Part shown: positions 1 to 11,433 of the stretch, piece after piece
Position numbering within the stretch: the stretch's first letter is position 1
Layout: each line of letters starts with the position of its first letter
Assembly: GCF_035582795.1 (NCBI RefSeq)
Contig: NC_134365.1
Span: 210,458,387 to 210,522,386, forward strand
DNA: 64,000 nucleotides
Reading direction: 5' to 3'
DNA from: Mycteria americana
Taxonomy: Eukaryota; Chordata; Aves; Ciconiiformes; Ciconiidae
Made by a program: the position numbers and the translations under genes
The notes under the pieces: model-generated
The model's input: the letters and a program-made list of their open reading frames with translations, nothing else
Databases searched by the model: none
What the model was told of the DNA's origin: nothing

Positions 1-1813
1 TACATACAGGCATCTTTTCCCATGACCACACTCATGAACTTCTTCATGATATATATAACAGGGATATTCTAGGTGGCTCTGTTCCAGCTTATAGAGTAGA
101 TTAATCAGCAGTCTAGTAATAAATTGTAAGCAATAGAAGAAATCTTAAACCAAATCAGAGAACTTCAATCAAAAAAACAGTGGGTGCAGGAAAACTTCAT
201 GGTCAGAAGATGTATCTAAGACTGTAAAATAAAGAATCCATGATCACTCTCAGGAAATGTATTTAGCTATATAGGAGTCTCTGCTGATCTGGATAATTTA
301 CTCTGCGGTCTTTATATGAGCCTAAAGTAGGTAGATATTGCCAAAAAGAATAAGGCAGAGTCAGTGCCTGTAAATCAAACATTCTGCTTAACTACTTTAG
401 GAGCAGCAGGCTGCCATGGAAAAAAGCTCTACAGAAGTTGAAATTGGAACTAAAACATCTCTGCTCTTAAATAAACAGGACAGCTTCTGGCCTACATTCA
501 AAGGAGTCACCTTGAGAATTTAACTTTATTAGTATGTCCTACTCTTAAGCAGTTAGATGTATATACCCACAGCCTCCCAAATGCTGGTATTAATGCTATT
601 TAAATTGCAGTAGCATCCCCAAACCCTGCAATAAATCCAATCCTTATTCTGATGAAACAAGACTGCCTTTGTCTCTGTGGGTTTAAATTTAGTAATAGAA
701 AAAGGTATTCCATACCCAGGAGAATGTCTTGAAATTTTTTTTTCCCTTTTTCATTGTTAGTATGGATTAACTGCTGTTAGTAAACAGTGCTTTCCCACTC
801 CTGAGGCTTCTGGTTTTCAGAGGCTTTTGTGATGCCCCAGGTATCCTGGACACCTTTACAGGGCTGGTAGGTATGGCATGTTTCTCAGAAGCCTTACGGT
901 CTTTTGGACTGGCAGCTGGAGGCCAAATGTGATGTTGTGGTGCATTTCAGATGTCACTGAATGCCTCTGTTAGGCAGCTGAATATTTTCCTACGTACTCC
1001 TCCCCGCTATCCTAATCAGGGGGCCAGTCCAGTAGATGTGCTCTAAAGCGCCTGGGTGAGGACCCTTGCCCAGCAGTACCTTTTGAAAACAGCCAGACAC
1101 AGGAAGGACGTGGAGACGATGCCCTCGATTGTAAAGATGGCATCAGTGGTTGAATGATTGAACACTTGCCAAGGATGTGGGCAAACTAACGCGTTCTATA
1201 ACCTCAGTGTGGAGAGTGGTTGCACACCGCTCTGAAGCAGTGGTGTTCTCCACTGATGATGCCGTGCCACCACTCTGCAAAGATTTCCTATTCCTGATAT
1301 GAGCAGGCAAGCTTTTATCCTTCCACTCCAGGTGCTTGGCTAAGACCAAAGCAGCCTGGATTTTATTAGTTTGTTCAAGGACGGTTCAGCACTTTACCCA
1401 ATGAGTGTACATCCTGAGTGGGAAGTAAATACTCCATCTCTGCTCAGAGCTCAGCATCAAAGCCTTGAAGAGGAGCAAGTTTTTAAACTCACAGGCCCAT
1501 CCCACATAGAATGACGCTGGTCAGAGTGGCACAGCAGGCAGTGGAAAATTGCCTCAGCACTTCAAGAGAAGCTTGGGGTTTTTTCTCTTGTAGGCTAATG
1601 ATACCCAGCTGGAGGTGGGGTGTTGCGACATGATGTTCATTGCCAGGAGGCCTGGGGGAATGGAGTAGGTGATATGGATGAAGGATTCAAAATGAAAAAT
1701 TTTTGAAGAGAATAAAGTTATAACTAGACAACAAAAACTATTGAGCTATAGAGAGGATCAGATAGGGACTTCATTTCATTTGTACATTTATATATTTCCT
1801 TCTCTTCCTGCAG
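1..1813 (+). other. SESN3: SESN3 intron (5' end outside window)
   Basis: AT-rich sequence with no open frame of note. It ends in a pyrimidine-rich tract and CAG acceptor at 1813. Because the exon that follows is internal to the gene, this stretch is inferred to be intron. I see no repeat family or RNA gene in it. The two further introns, 2005-2420 and 2566-3372, are likewise bland. Confidence 0.8.
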
Positions 1814-2004
1814 GACTATACTTGGGAAAATCATGGCTTTTCCCTTGTAAACAGGCTTTATTCTGATATTGGGCATCTCCTCGATGAGAAGTTTCGGATG
1901 GTATATAACCTCACGTATAACACTATGGCAACACATGAAGATGTTGATACAACTACGCTAAGAAGAGCTTTATTTAACTATGTCCACTGTATGTATGGAA
2001 TCAG
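1814..2004 (+). CDS. SESN3: SESN3 third-last coding exon
   Basis: The acceptor ctcttcctgcag precedes GAC at 1814, and the donor GTATGG starts at 2005. The exon has 63 full codons beginning [20 protein letters not shown] plus two bases of a split arginine codon. It carries the TYNT and TTTLRR segments that in SESN2 form the lid and one wall of the leucine pocket. It opens in phase 0, so the previous exon outside the window should end on a complete codon. Confidence 0.94.
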
Positions 2005-3459
2005 GTATGGACAAAAATCCCCTGGCTTAGGAGTGCGTTTTAAACTGTGTAAACAGAATGAAAAATGAACCATGTGAAAAGCATGATTTTAGACTCCAGG
2101 TCTTAAAGTGGAGATGGTACCTCAGTCTGGAAGTTAGAGTGGTTTTCCTGGCATATCAGTATAATTTCTGCTTCTAGTGGAGAAAATTATTAGGAATAAG
2201 GATGGAAATTATTACAGAAATGTCTTCTATGAAGCCAGCCTGGATTCTTTGTTCAGAAAAGACAACATCCTAGTACTAAGCCTTTCAGATCCTCTGTTAG
2301 CAGGTGGTTTTCTAGCATGTGTAACTACTGCTCCAATTCCCAAACTTAAAAACATAGTGCTGCAAAAGACCATGCTTTTAAAAACTGATACCCAACAGAG
2401 TGATTGCCTGTGTTATTTAGGTATGATGACTATGATTACGGAGAAGTTAATCAGTTACTTGAACGCAGCCTGAAGGTTTACATAAAGACAGTGACCTGCT
2501 ACCCAGAGAGAACTACCAAGCGCATGTACGATAGTTACTGGCGTCAGTTCAAGCACTCGGAGAAGGTACGTATTTCAAAGCCGAACTGGCTTCACAGTGA
2601 CCCCCATGGTGTTTAAAAATGGAAATATGGCGACACCTAAAAATGACAGTATCTGTCAAATGAACTGTTTTTAACCAGAGAAAAACAAATGAGATTAATT
2701 CACTGAGTGTTAGATATCAATTTGACAAAAATACTTCTTAGTGCACGGGAAATACTGATTCTTCTTGTATTATTATTTTGAGTGACTTCTCCATAAAATT
2801 AAACTGACAACTGTAAAAGAAAAGTGGATAAACGTGGCAATGCAGAAGTGGTCAACTATGCCAATACCTGGGATTTGGGGATCAAAAAAGACCTTTTTAA
2901 TATATCTATATAAAATCTTCATGGTGTTTTTCATCAATAAAAATGTCAACATGTCTTCAGATATCCAAGTTAAATGCTTCCTGACAAGGGTTCAGTGCTT
3001 GTGTGCCTGCTAGCCTATCTGGCATGTAAACTATTCCTTATTCTGTGCTCCTATATAGTGGTCACAGGTGGTAGTAAAGAAAACAAAGGAACTAATACCA
3101 TTAGGATACAAAAATGGTTTTATTGGGACTTCTCAGATGGAAGATTGCTTAAAGGAGCCGTTCAGGCAAATTCCTTGCAGTCCTATGATGTTGCCTAGTT
3201 TTGGCATACCACACAGCTGTCTCAAGAGGAACTGCAGCCCTGCAGCAGGGTGCAGGGAGAAAGGACATAGTTTCTTGCAGCAATACTTTACTAAATGTTA
3301 GAAATTTTAGCCTAAATAAATAAATGATGTTGCATTCAGAGTGAACTAAATGGCCGATTTAATTTTTAACAGGTTCATGTCAATCTACTTCTAATGGAAG
3401 CTCGTATGCAAGCTGAACTTCTGTATGCCCTTCGTGCCATAACTCGTCACTTAACCTGA
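1814..3459 (+). CDS. SESN3: Sestrin 3, C-terminal coding part (3 exons, 5' part outside window)
   Basis: Three exons (1814-2004, 2421-2565, 3373-3459) join in frame to give the last 140 residues of a sestrin, ending in RAITRHLT before TGA. Sestrins are cytosolic stress-induced proteins that bind GATOR2 and restrain mTORC1. SESN2 senses leucine this way and SESN3 is a FoxO target. Using SESN2 numbering from memory, the leucine-pocket residues T374, Y375, T377, T386, L389, R390, W444, E451 and H454 are all present, as is the GATOR2-contacting pair D406-D407 (in RYDDYDYGE). The paralogue call rests on SESN3-type wording such as [19 protein letters not shown] and [14 protein letters not shown], which differs from SESN1. 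The N-terminal helical domain with the reductase-like cysteine lies upstream of the window. Neighbour ENDOD1 is convergent. Family call is very secure; paralogue call is strong. Confidence 0.95.
2421..2565 (+). CDS. SESN3: SESN3 penultimate coding exon
   Basis: The acceptor tgttatttag precedes G at 2421 and the donor GTACGT starts at 2566. The exon completes the split arginine and adds 48 codons, from [13 protein letters not shown] to [10 protein letters not shown]. The DD pair at its start matches the SESN2 GATOR2-binding motif. The Trp codon at 2539 and the Glu near the end match the pocket residues W444 and E451 of SESN2. Confidence 0.95.
3373..3459 (+). CDS. SESN3: SESN3 terminal coding exon
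   Basis: The acceptor tttttaacag precedes GTT at 3373. The 28 codons [12 protein letters not shown]...RAITRHLT end at TGA 3457-3459. This is the strongly conserved sestrin C-terminus, and the second residue H corresponds to the H454 pocket residue of SESN2. The exon continues into the 3' UTR without another intron that I can see. Confidence 0.95.
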   Translation, partial: VHVNLLLMEARMQAELLYALRAITRHLT

Positions 3460-5317
3460 AGCATTCACTGGGCAGGAGTAAAGGAGTTTTTACTGAGTAT
3501 GTAAGGACCTTTCGAAATAGATACACACCAGAAGCTGTTTGTGATGTAGCATCAGGTTATTCAATTCTCTAGTGTCAAAGTTTAGCCGTGCTTCTTGACG
3601 GCTGTAATGTGCAATGACGTGTTTTATTTTCTTGATGCTTAACATTACTAATGATAACAAAAGTAACACTGAGGAGCACTACTCTGCATTGTTTCCGTCT
3701 GGATTTCTGCGCAGTGGTCAGGATCCTGAAACTGTTTTTATTATATCCAATCCTAGCGCTTTGTTCTTTAAGCAGTGGAGTGAAGTGCTTAGAGACTTCT
3801 TTTTCCAAGCAATCATTTTTCAGATTAGTGGAGTCCAGCAGAAGATCGGTTCTGCCTGTCCTGAGAATGTACCACCGTGTCGTGACTCGTGACAGAGACG
3901 CGCGGGCTGCGTTGCATTGAATTGCCCACTGGATTCTTCTGTGTCTCCTGGAGACTGCTTGCCAGTCACTGTCTTACTACAGCAATTGAAGGTGATGCGA
4001 GATGTGGATGCAAACATTGAGCACACTTTAATGTGAAATTAATCATGATAAATCCTACAGCATGCTACTGAAGTGTGAAATTCATCTGCTTTGTCGTGCC
4101 CCTTCCCAAGAGAAGAGGCCTCACAATTTGCCATTTCAGCCACACTTACTGTGTTTCAATCATGCATAATCTTGTTTTACTGACAGTCACCCTCAGTTGT
4201 CCATACAATATCCATGCTCATCACATGTTGCAATTTGTTTAGTTGGCACCTATAAAGTTAATACACAGGCTGACCAAAAATAGGGTTGTGGGTTTTTTTG
4301 CACTCTCTTCTTTCTCAATGTTTTAACTAAGGAAAGTAAAGGAAGGCTAGCATATCTGTTCTTTCATATTGGATGTATAGAAATTTATTTCCCATAACTT
4401 TTTCATAGCATGAAATTTTAATATTCAAAGTTTAAAAAGTTTCTATGCATTAGTGTGAGTGAACAAAAGAAAAGTGCAATATTTAAAAAGAAAGCAAGCT
4501 TTTTTCCCTATCATGCCACTGCTAAAGTGTCCTTCTTATATAGCCATAAAGAAATTTTAAAACCAAATTTCTTTATTGTCTAAGGCCTAGCAGTTTTGTT
4601 TTAGCTTTTACGGCTTAAGACAACCTGATACTGAGATGCCAAAGCATCCCCAAAACAAAGCATTCTTGGACAACCGGTAATATTGGGGAAGGGAAGAAAT
4701 AAGCTGCCAAAAATGTCACACTTTTGTGCTGTTTTCTGTTGCTTTTGACTAATTTTTAAGAGCACAAAATGTTGATATTTATAGCTTTATTTTGTATTGC
4801 ATTTAATGAACCAGTGAAGTGCCTAAAGAGATGCCTAAACTTACCCGGTAGGATGCCAGTTGTCACTGCTTCAACTTTTGTCTGTTGGTTTGGACTTTTC
4901 ATATTTCTTTGAGGAGGGTGACCTTTATTTCTGTTGCATACATTCAAAACTAACTAGATAGGTTTATTTTTAATGTTCCATTGGATTGTAGAAGTTAATA
5001 CAGGATTTTTTCCCATTGGTGATCGCAGACTAGTTTAAAAAAATACTATCAGTCATATTTTAACACTTTCGTTGACAAAATCATGGACCAGTACGCTACT
5101 AAAGTTAGTTTTCTCTTTTCTTCCCTTTTCCTGATACCTTGCTGTGACTTCGCATGTTGGTTTTTTCGCTTTATCTATCTGTTCCAGATTGGAAAGCTAA
5201 ATGATTGTACGCTTTTCTGCACTTTCAGACTGCAGACTCTGCATGTGAAAACCTTTTTGAGGAAGAAATCAGTAATTATTTTTTTTAATGTAACGTTGGC
5301 TATTTAGAAAACTACCC

Positions 5318-5323
5318 AATAAA
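5318..5323 (+). terminator. SESN3: Possible proximal poly(A) signal of SESN3
   Basis: Canonical AATAAA in cccaataaacagc, 1.86 kb after the stop codon. T-rich and GT-containing sequence follows within 60 bases. It could produce a short 3' UTR isoform. Position and context only. Confidence 0.35.
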
Positions 5324-8300
5324 CAGCATCGGGCTCTTTTCTAGAGAGAGCATTGGGTAAAACACCAGATTTATTTATCTTGTATAGCTAACTGCAAAGA
5401 TTTCTTAGAAGTGTTGCGATGCTCATATCTATGAACTTTGATCAACTTTCTAAGTTGCAATGATCCTTTTTCCTCCCTCTTGTGACTGTAGTGGCCATAC
5501 CTAATGGCTTTTGTGCATAAAACAGTTCTGCTGAGAGAAGTTCTCATGCAGTACTTTTGCTTTTTAAGTGATGGGAACTGTACAGTACTACTTTAAATTC
5601 CTTTGCTTTGAAAAGTCAAGTAGTTCTCAAGAAGCACAGCTGAGCTCTGGAAAGGAGGTGAAACTAGATTTGGGTAACTAATATCATGGCTTAGTTTCCC
5701 TTCAGAAATGCAAAGACTCTTAGAGTAGGTTGAGTTTTATGTTTGGAAACATGAGTGCCTTTACTTCTTTCCTTATGAAATATACTTGCCAGCTCAAATG
5801 CCTTCTGAGCAAAGTACATGAGCAGATTTGAAATATAGAAACCGTAAAAGGATTGCTTCATAAAATTTGTAGTAAACCAGTGATTTCTTTTTTTTTTTTT
5901 TTTTTAAGGTGCCATATCAAGTCATGTATGGCCTGCAAGACATTCCACCATAGGAAATGTCATTGTGCAACTAGTTTGCTATTTCACTTTTTTTTAATAT
6001 TAAATGCAAACTTGAAACTTCTGGAAATGTTTTCCACGTGGCATTTTTTTTTTCAAAGTATTGCATTTACAGTGTAACAATTTATAGCGTAGTTTTTATA
6101 CTCAAATTTATGATTTTTAATAGATGTTTGTTCAGAATAGGTGTTTAAACTCAGACAACTCTACCATACACTTTACGCACGCTTTAGGCTCACACGGTGC
6201 CAAATTTTAATGTGCAAGTGTTCTTGGACTTTTTGCATTTTTAAAGCACTCATGAATGTGAATCTTCACACTTTGTTCATTAATATTATTCTTAGGAGTA
6301 CCGTAATCATTGGAAGTGTAGATACTCTCCCTCTGTGTTCCTTTATTGGAATTTGTATTTACCAGCATTAATGTTAGTCCACAAAATCCCAGCCGCGACC
6401 AACATAAAAACAAAGTGTACAGTGTCCCGTCTACTGAAGAGAGCTTGGTAGGTACAAATTAACCAGCTAGCACAGGGAATGCTGTAAGTAGGGAACAGAG
6501 CTTTTGAGCATGGACAGCTTCTTATCATTGCAGAATTGCTTCAAAATGTGTGTTGCCATAGAGTACATTCTTGCTGAAATTGCTCCATTTTTCTGGTAAT
6601 GAAGAGAAGTGGAAAAGGTGCCAACTGGAGAAAGCATTTGCATTTCCCAGAACACTCTGCCTGCAGCCGAATGTCACAGGAGTGCCATCATACAGGAACA
6701 GAAACCATTTTAAACCAGGGTACAGTTTGTGCAGATAGCTACTAAAGCTAGTGTTGTGGTATCCTGTGAGAATTTTGGTGAGCTGTAGATGGATTTATTT
6801 TCATCAAGACTGAACTGAAACATACATTCTTTGTCCTAAAGCCTTCATTAAAATGAAAAGGATGTACTTTCAGCTTTAAGAGTTAAAGAATTGCCACTAC
6901 CAGCTCTTCCTATGTATTAAAAAAACTTTAAGGACAGGAAAGTCAGTGATTGTAAACAATTATAAATGTAGGTCTCTCTAAATTTAGAACAGATCAGAAC
7001 AGAACAAAAAGGAAAACATTTTGCTTCTCTGTTACTTGAGTGCAGAAGGTCAAAGCACCAGATTCTGCAAGACTATTTTTGTTCGTAGTGATGCTGATAG
7101 ATGTTTTCATTTGGAAAAAGCAGCTTAGTTGCCTAAATTTCAATGGGAATTTAAGCACCTAGGCACATAGCAAAATCCTACAGGGTGCCCTCTTGCATTT
7201 TTGAGTCAGGTTTTTAAAGATACTTAGTCACCTAAATTCAATAGAATAAAATCAGTTTCCATAGAGATTAAAGGAATAATGTGTAGCAGATCCATGTGAT
7301 TTGCAGTGATTGTTAATGAAATGGGTTGTTTTGGGGACTTAATATAGGCTTAGAGAAATCTTTCCCAAAGCAGTTAAACTGTAAGCTGCTGCTCTTGCAG
7401 AACAGGTTCTCGATGTTTTTCATGCATGTGTGTTTTCCATGAACATAGGCATGCATTTCAGCTCATGTTCCAGAGTTTGGACTCCCTTTTAGAGGGGCTG
7501 GATTATTTAACCTCTACTTGCAGAAAAGATTTATTGGTGGTAGCAAGTGGATAGCTTGTGCCCGGACTAAAAAGGTTTGGCCACCAAGAAATAACTCCAA
7601 ATCTGCTTGATTTCAAGTGGTGGTCTTTCAGTTACTTTCCTTAGAGGTTTGGATCCTTCTCCCATAAATAAGAGGTGATGTTGCAGAACATGGAGGGAGA
7701 GGGGAGTGGATTCATTGTAAATGAACTTTCCCAGACCTGATCCGAATGTAAAGCTGTAAGAATTTGTTTGCCGTTAGCGATCATTCCAAGAGCTGGACAA
7801 AAATGTCAGTTTTCACTATCTGAACTTCAGATTTATTCTCCCTAATGTCCCCCCGCACTGTTTGTCTGAAGAGATGCATCCACCAGCTTTTCCACATTTG
7901 GGAATTGTAAATGAAAATTTTTATCTCCAAATGAAAATGAATTTAGCATTTCATACCTACTGCATAGATCACAGGTGCGGAGATGGAGAGAGCACAGTAG
8001 TATGAGGAAACTTCAGGAGCATCTTGATCAGTGTTAATTTATCCCTTAGAGCACATTTCCTGGCATGCGGTCATGCTGCTGCTCCCCTGACACACATCAG
8101 GTCTCTCTTGCAGACGTTTAATTCTTCTGCTGCTCACCAGGGTCATTTTCCAACCTGCTACCACCACCACCCTGCATCAGGTGCTTCCTCTCTGCCCAGC
8201 TCACAACCCCAAGCAGTCACGCAGGGACAACCTCCTAGCCTTAACCTTGTAAACAATGCTAGGTTCCTATATCAGCGTTTGCTGTTGCGTTCAGAGGGTC

Positions 8301-10199
8301 TTTCTCATGTTCAGAAACACTTAATTGCCGTATTAGGTTATTTCTGGGCAGGAAAATTCTAAATCTGGTTCGAAAGGATGACACTCAGTACTTGCTTACA
8401 ACTTTTAGGTAGCATTTGCCAGTAGTGTGTCAGATCCCATCTCTGGAGTTACAGGAATAATCCAGTGGATCCACTAAGGAAATGCTTTCTTTGGCAAAAC
8501 TCCCCGTGCTTGAGCTGTCCGGCCGTGCGGGTTTCTTTGAGGGACATCGAATGGGGAGTTTGAGGTCCTCTTGTGCCGGGCAGGCTTACAGGGCTCTTGG
8601 GTCGGCAGCTCCTCGGGTGCCTTGCAGCCGGGCAGACCGCAGCCGGCCCCTGGAACAAGTGGATTTGGGTTTTTTGCTTATCTACGGGATAAATCCAAAT
8701 GCACACCATGAAGTGGCTGCTGGAGGCATAGGCAGGGCTGGGTGTTCCTACGGGTACTGAGTATCATCAGGGCTCGTGGAAAAGAGAAATCTGAACTCTC
8801 CTCTTGTTCCCGACAGTAGTTAGAGGTGGTATTGAAGATGCCAATTAATATACTAATTGTGGGGAGCAAGCCATGCTGTCAGCATCAGAAGGTACAGACC
8901 ACAGGCGCTCTCGAGGGGACACAGCCAGGAGGAGTTGACTTGTTGGCCAGTCGAAGAAACTTCACCGGTGTGTCCGAGAGGTTCTTGAGTACGTCTGTGT
9001 GTAGGGGAGGTGGTGGGAGATGCCTCCTTCCGAGGTGTCCAGGGAGCTGCTGTAGGACAAGAGCTGGGACCCTTTCCTTACCCCACGGGTGGAGCAGGGG
9101 AAGGGAACCATTCACTTCTGCCCGAGAAAAACATGCCGCTGCAGAATTACATTTTCTTGCCCCCATCAGCCCTTTGAAGGGAGTTTTCAGACAACATGGT
9201 GAATCACCAAGCATTGTGTCTCCAGCCGAGAGGTCTGGGGGGCAGCGACAGCAGCAGGTCCAAACACGCGTGGTCCTAAACCGTTTCCCGTTGCCCGCTT
9301 CACGCTCATGTTGTGCCACCAGACCCAAACCTCTTCCCTCCAGCCCGGCTGCCGTGTGCCCGGGTGGCTGCAGGAGCAGCCCGCTCGGGGTGGTGGGAGA
9401 TGCGGCTGCTTTTAGGGGAAAAATAATAAGAATTAGGCTACAGCCCTTGGACTCTGCGAGGCGACGCAGTCAGAAATCTTTTCACGACTGTGACCAGAAC
9501 TGGATATAAACTGTAGCTTAAAAAAATAGGAATTTTGTAAACTTGAAATCTCTCGGTTTTACCCTTTTCTCCTTTTGCTGGAAAGCCACACGATGAATGT
9601 ATATGCTTTATCTTTCTATCCGACGTAACTGAAAATCAGACTGCCAACTCCTTGTTTTGTATTAGCCTTTTTTTTTTAAAAAAGAAAAGTTTGTGAGCAA
9701 TATATGTAGCATGCTGTGAACGTCTGTTTTGATCTTTATAGTTACTCTTTTAATCCATCAGTATTAACACCAGTTCTTTTTTGTGTTCCCCGCGGTACTT
9801 CGTATGCAGTGTAAGCAGAAGCTGTGATCGGCTTTGCAGTCCTGTGCCGTGTTACTGTAACTCCTTGATTTTTTAGGAAGCACCTGACTGTGGGCCACCC
9901 TGGGGCAGGCAGCGTGCCCGTACACGACTGCCACTTTTCGATCTCTTGTACTATGTATAGTTTTAAGTAGAATAAGCTTTTTAACAGAATATTGATGCAG
10001 TTTATGAGTCATGCAGGCTGCAAGTGTCTGGTGTGTGAGAGTCTTTGTATTTATAGTTGTTGGGGTTTGGTTTTTTGTTTTGTTGTTGGTTTTTTTTTTT
10101 TTTTTAATTCATAAAGTAGCAAACTTGATAAACATAGCCACTTTAAACTGCTCTTGCTAAACAGACCCTGCTGTAGATAAAATACCACTGTAGATACAG

Positions 10200-10975
10200 G
10201 GAGGCGCGCCGGCAGACCTCTCGACCGCGGGTGAGCTGAGCCCCTCTCTGTGAAAAGCACGGTCCGAGCTGCACGGCCGCCCTGCGTTTGGCCACTTTGG
10301 GACCCAGACGCCGGGAAGGCCGGGGTCTGGCGTGTGTTTCAGCCCCCGTGCCCATAAGCCTGCCACTGGCTGTGCCCCGCGGTCCGCTTGCCAGTGCACG
10401 GGGGGAAACGTGAGCCTTGCCGGCGTGGGAGGGATGGACGGACCAGCCGCTGGACCGAAAACACGGGCACGGTGTTTCTGCAGCCGAAAAGCTTCCAAGC
10501 CTCTCTCGAGTGCAAATATTAGCCCTTGATTTGCTGTCTGCAGAGCCCGGCATGTCGGGGGTAAGAAGCGGCGTTGGCTCCGCACTGGCGGCTGTGGGTC
10601 CGAGCCCCCTTGCCCGCGGGCGGGGCGGCGGGCAGGGCAGGGCAGGGCAGGGCTGTGCCCGGGGGGTGGCTGGCGTTCCGTTGCATCTCCCGCCTCTCGC
10701 CCTCTGGACGGGGGGCAAATTGTACCCGGTCCCAGCTTCTTGCCTCCTCCTGCCACGGCCGCGCAGGTGTTTCGGGATGGGGGATTAAGGACAAAGCTCT
10801 GATCCTGCCGCTCCCTCCCACCACCACGAAGCGGGGAAGCGTGGCAGCTCTGCAGGTCCCTCCCGCGGCGGGGGGCACGTGGCCTGTCCTGCCTCCGGGC
10901 CACCGCCTGCCCGGAGCTCCGGAGACGGGCCACGGGCCCCACGCCTTCGCAGGAGGTTTGCCTGCAAGGTGAGGC
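10200..10975. promoter_or_regulatory. CpG-rich island within the SESN3 3' UTR region
   Basis: About 775 bases with high G+C and many CG dinucleotides, including AscI-like gaggcgcgccgg at the start, sharply bounded by AT-rich sequence with T-tracts on both sides. Overlapping long open frames on both strands here are what GC-rich sequence produces by chance. The island may be an orphan CpG island, an intragenic or antisense promoter, or simply GC-biased UTR. Confidence 0.5.
10630..10652 (+). repeat. GGGCA short tandem repeat with G-quadruplex potential
   Basis: Five runs of GGG at 10630, 10635, 10640, 10645 and 10650 are separated by CA dinucleotides. Because the repeat is on the SESN3 sense strand, the mRNA could form a two- or three-tetrad quadruplex if the 3' UTR extends this far. 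Confidence 0.75.
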
Positions 10976-11058
10976 AGCTGCTAGGAGCTCACTGTGGGTT
11001 TTCCACAGCAGCTTTTATCATTTTTTTTTTTTTTCTGTTTTTGCTGGTTGGGAGTTTT

Positions 11059-11100
11059 GGGGGGGGTTGGGGTTTTGTTTTGTTTTGTTTTGTTTTGTTT
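11059..11100 (+). repeat. G-run followed by (TTTTG)n microsatellite
   Basis: Eight G, TT and four G lead into about five TTTTG units. A poly-T tract lies just upstream (11,019-11,032) and another downstream (about 11,130-11,144). Simple-sequence DNA inside the SESN3 3' UTR. Confidence 0.8.
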
Positions 11101-11427
11101 TCCAGAGGACAGACTGACCTAGTGGGATGGATTTTTTTTTTTTTTGTGTGTGTCACTTTTGTTAGTTTTTAAGTTACCCGACTTGAATTTATCTGAACAG
11201 ATGCAGAAGGAACTTTTTTTTTTTTTGTGAGTTAAGAGACAAAAACGCATTTTTAAACAAAGGAATCATGTATTAACATTTTAACAGCAATTCATAAATC
11301 TGCACTTTTTATGAGGTTTTGAAAAATCTATTTATAGGTACGGAACAATGGGGTTTGTTTAAAACTGTATCGCATTTATACTTGCTGAAATTACTTTCAT
11401 TGTTATCAGTAGGAATTTTATTGGTTA

Positions 11428-11433
11428 AATAAA
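11428..11433 (+). terminator. SESN3: Probable distal poly(A) signal of SESN3
   Basis: AATAAA in ttggttaaataaaatgg, at the end of a long AT-rich tract and followed by a T/GT-rich segment (cctgtctcctgttcg) 15-25 bases downstream, as expected for a cleavage site near 11,450. The composition becomes GC-richer and less UTR-like soon after. Confidence 0.6.

Noticed and set aside
8826-9509. 227-codon open frame on the + strand
   Set aside because: It lies within the SESN3 3' UTR in a GC-rich patch, with a 147-codon frame opposite it and no recognisable domain.
10143-10942. Minus-strand frames of 191 and 261 codons
   Set aside because: They coincide with the CpG island, overlap each other in two frames and consist of low-complexity Arg/Pro/Gly sequence.
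11059-11100. G-rich/TTTTG tract as a telomere-like repeat
   Set aside because: The unit is TTTTG without the TTAGGG register, so it is an ordinary microsatellite.
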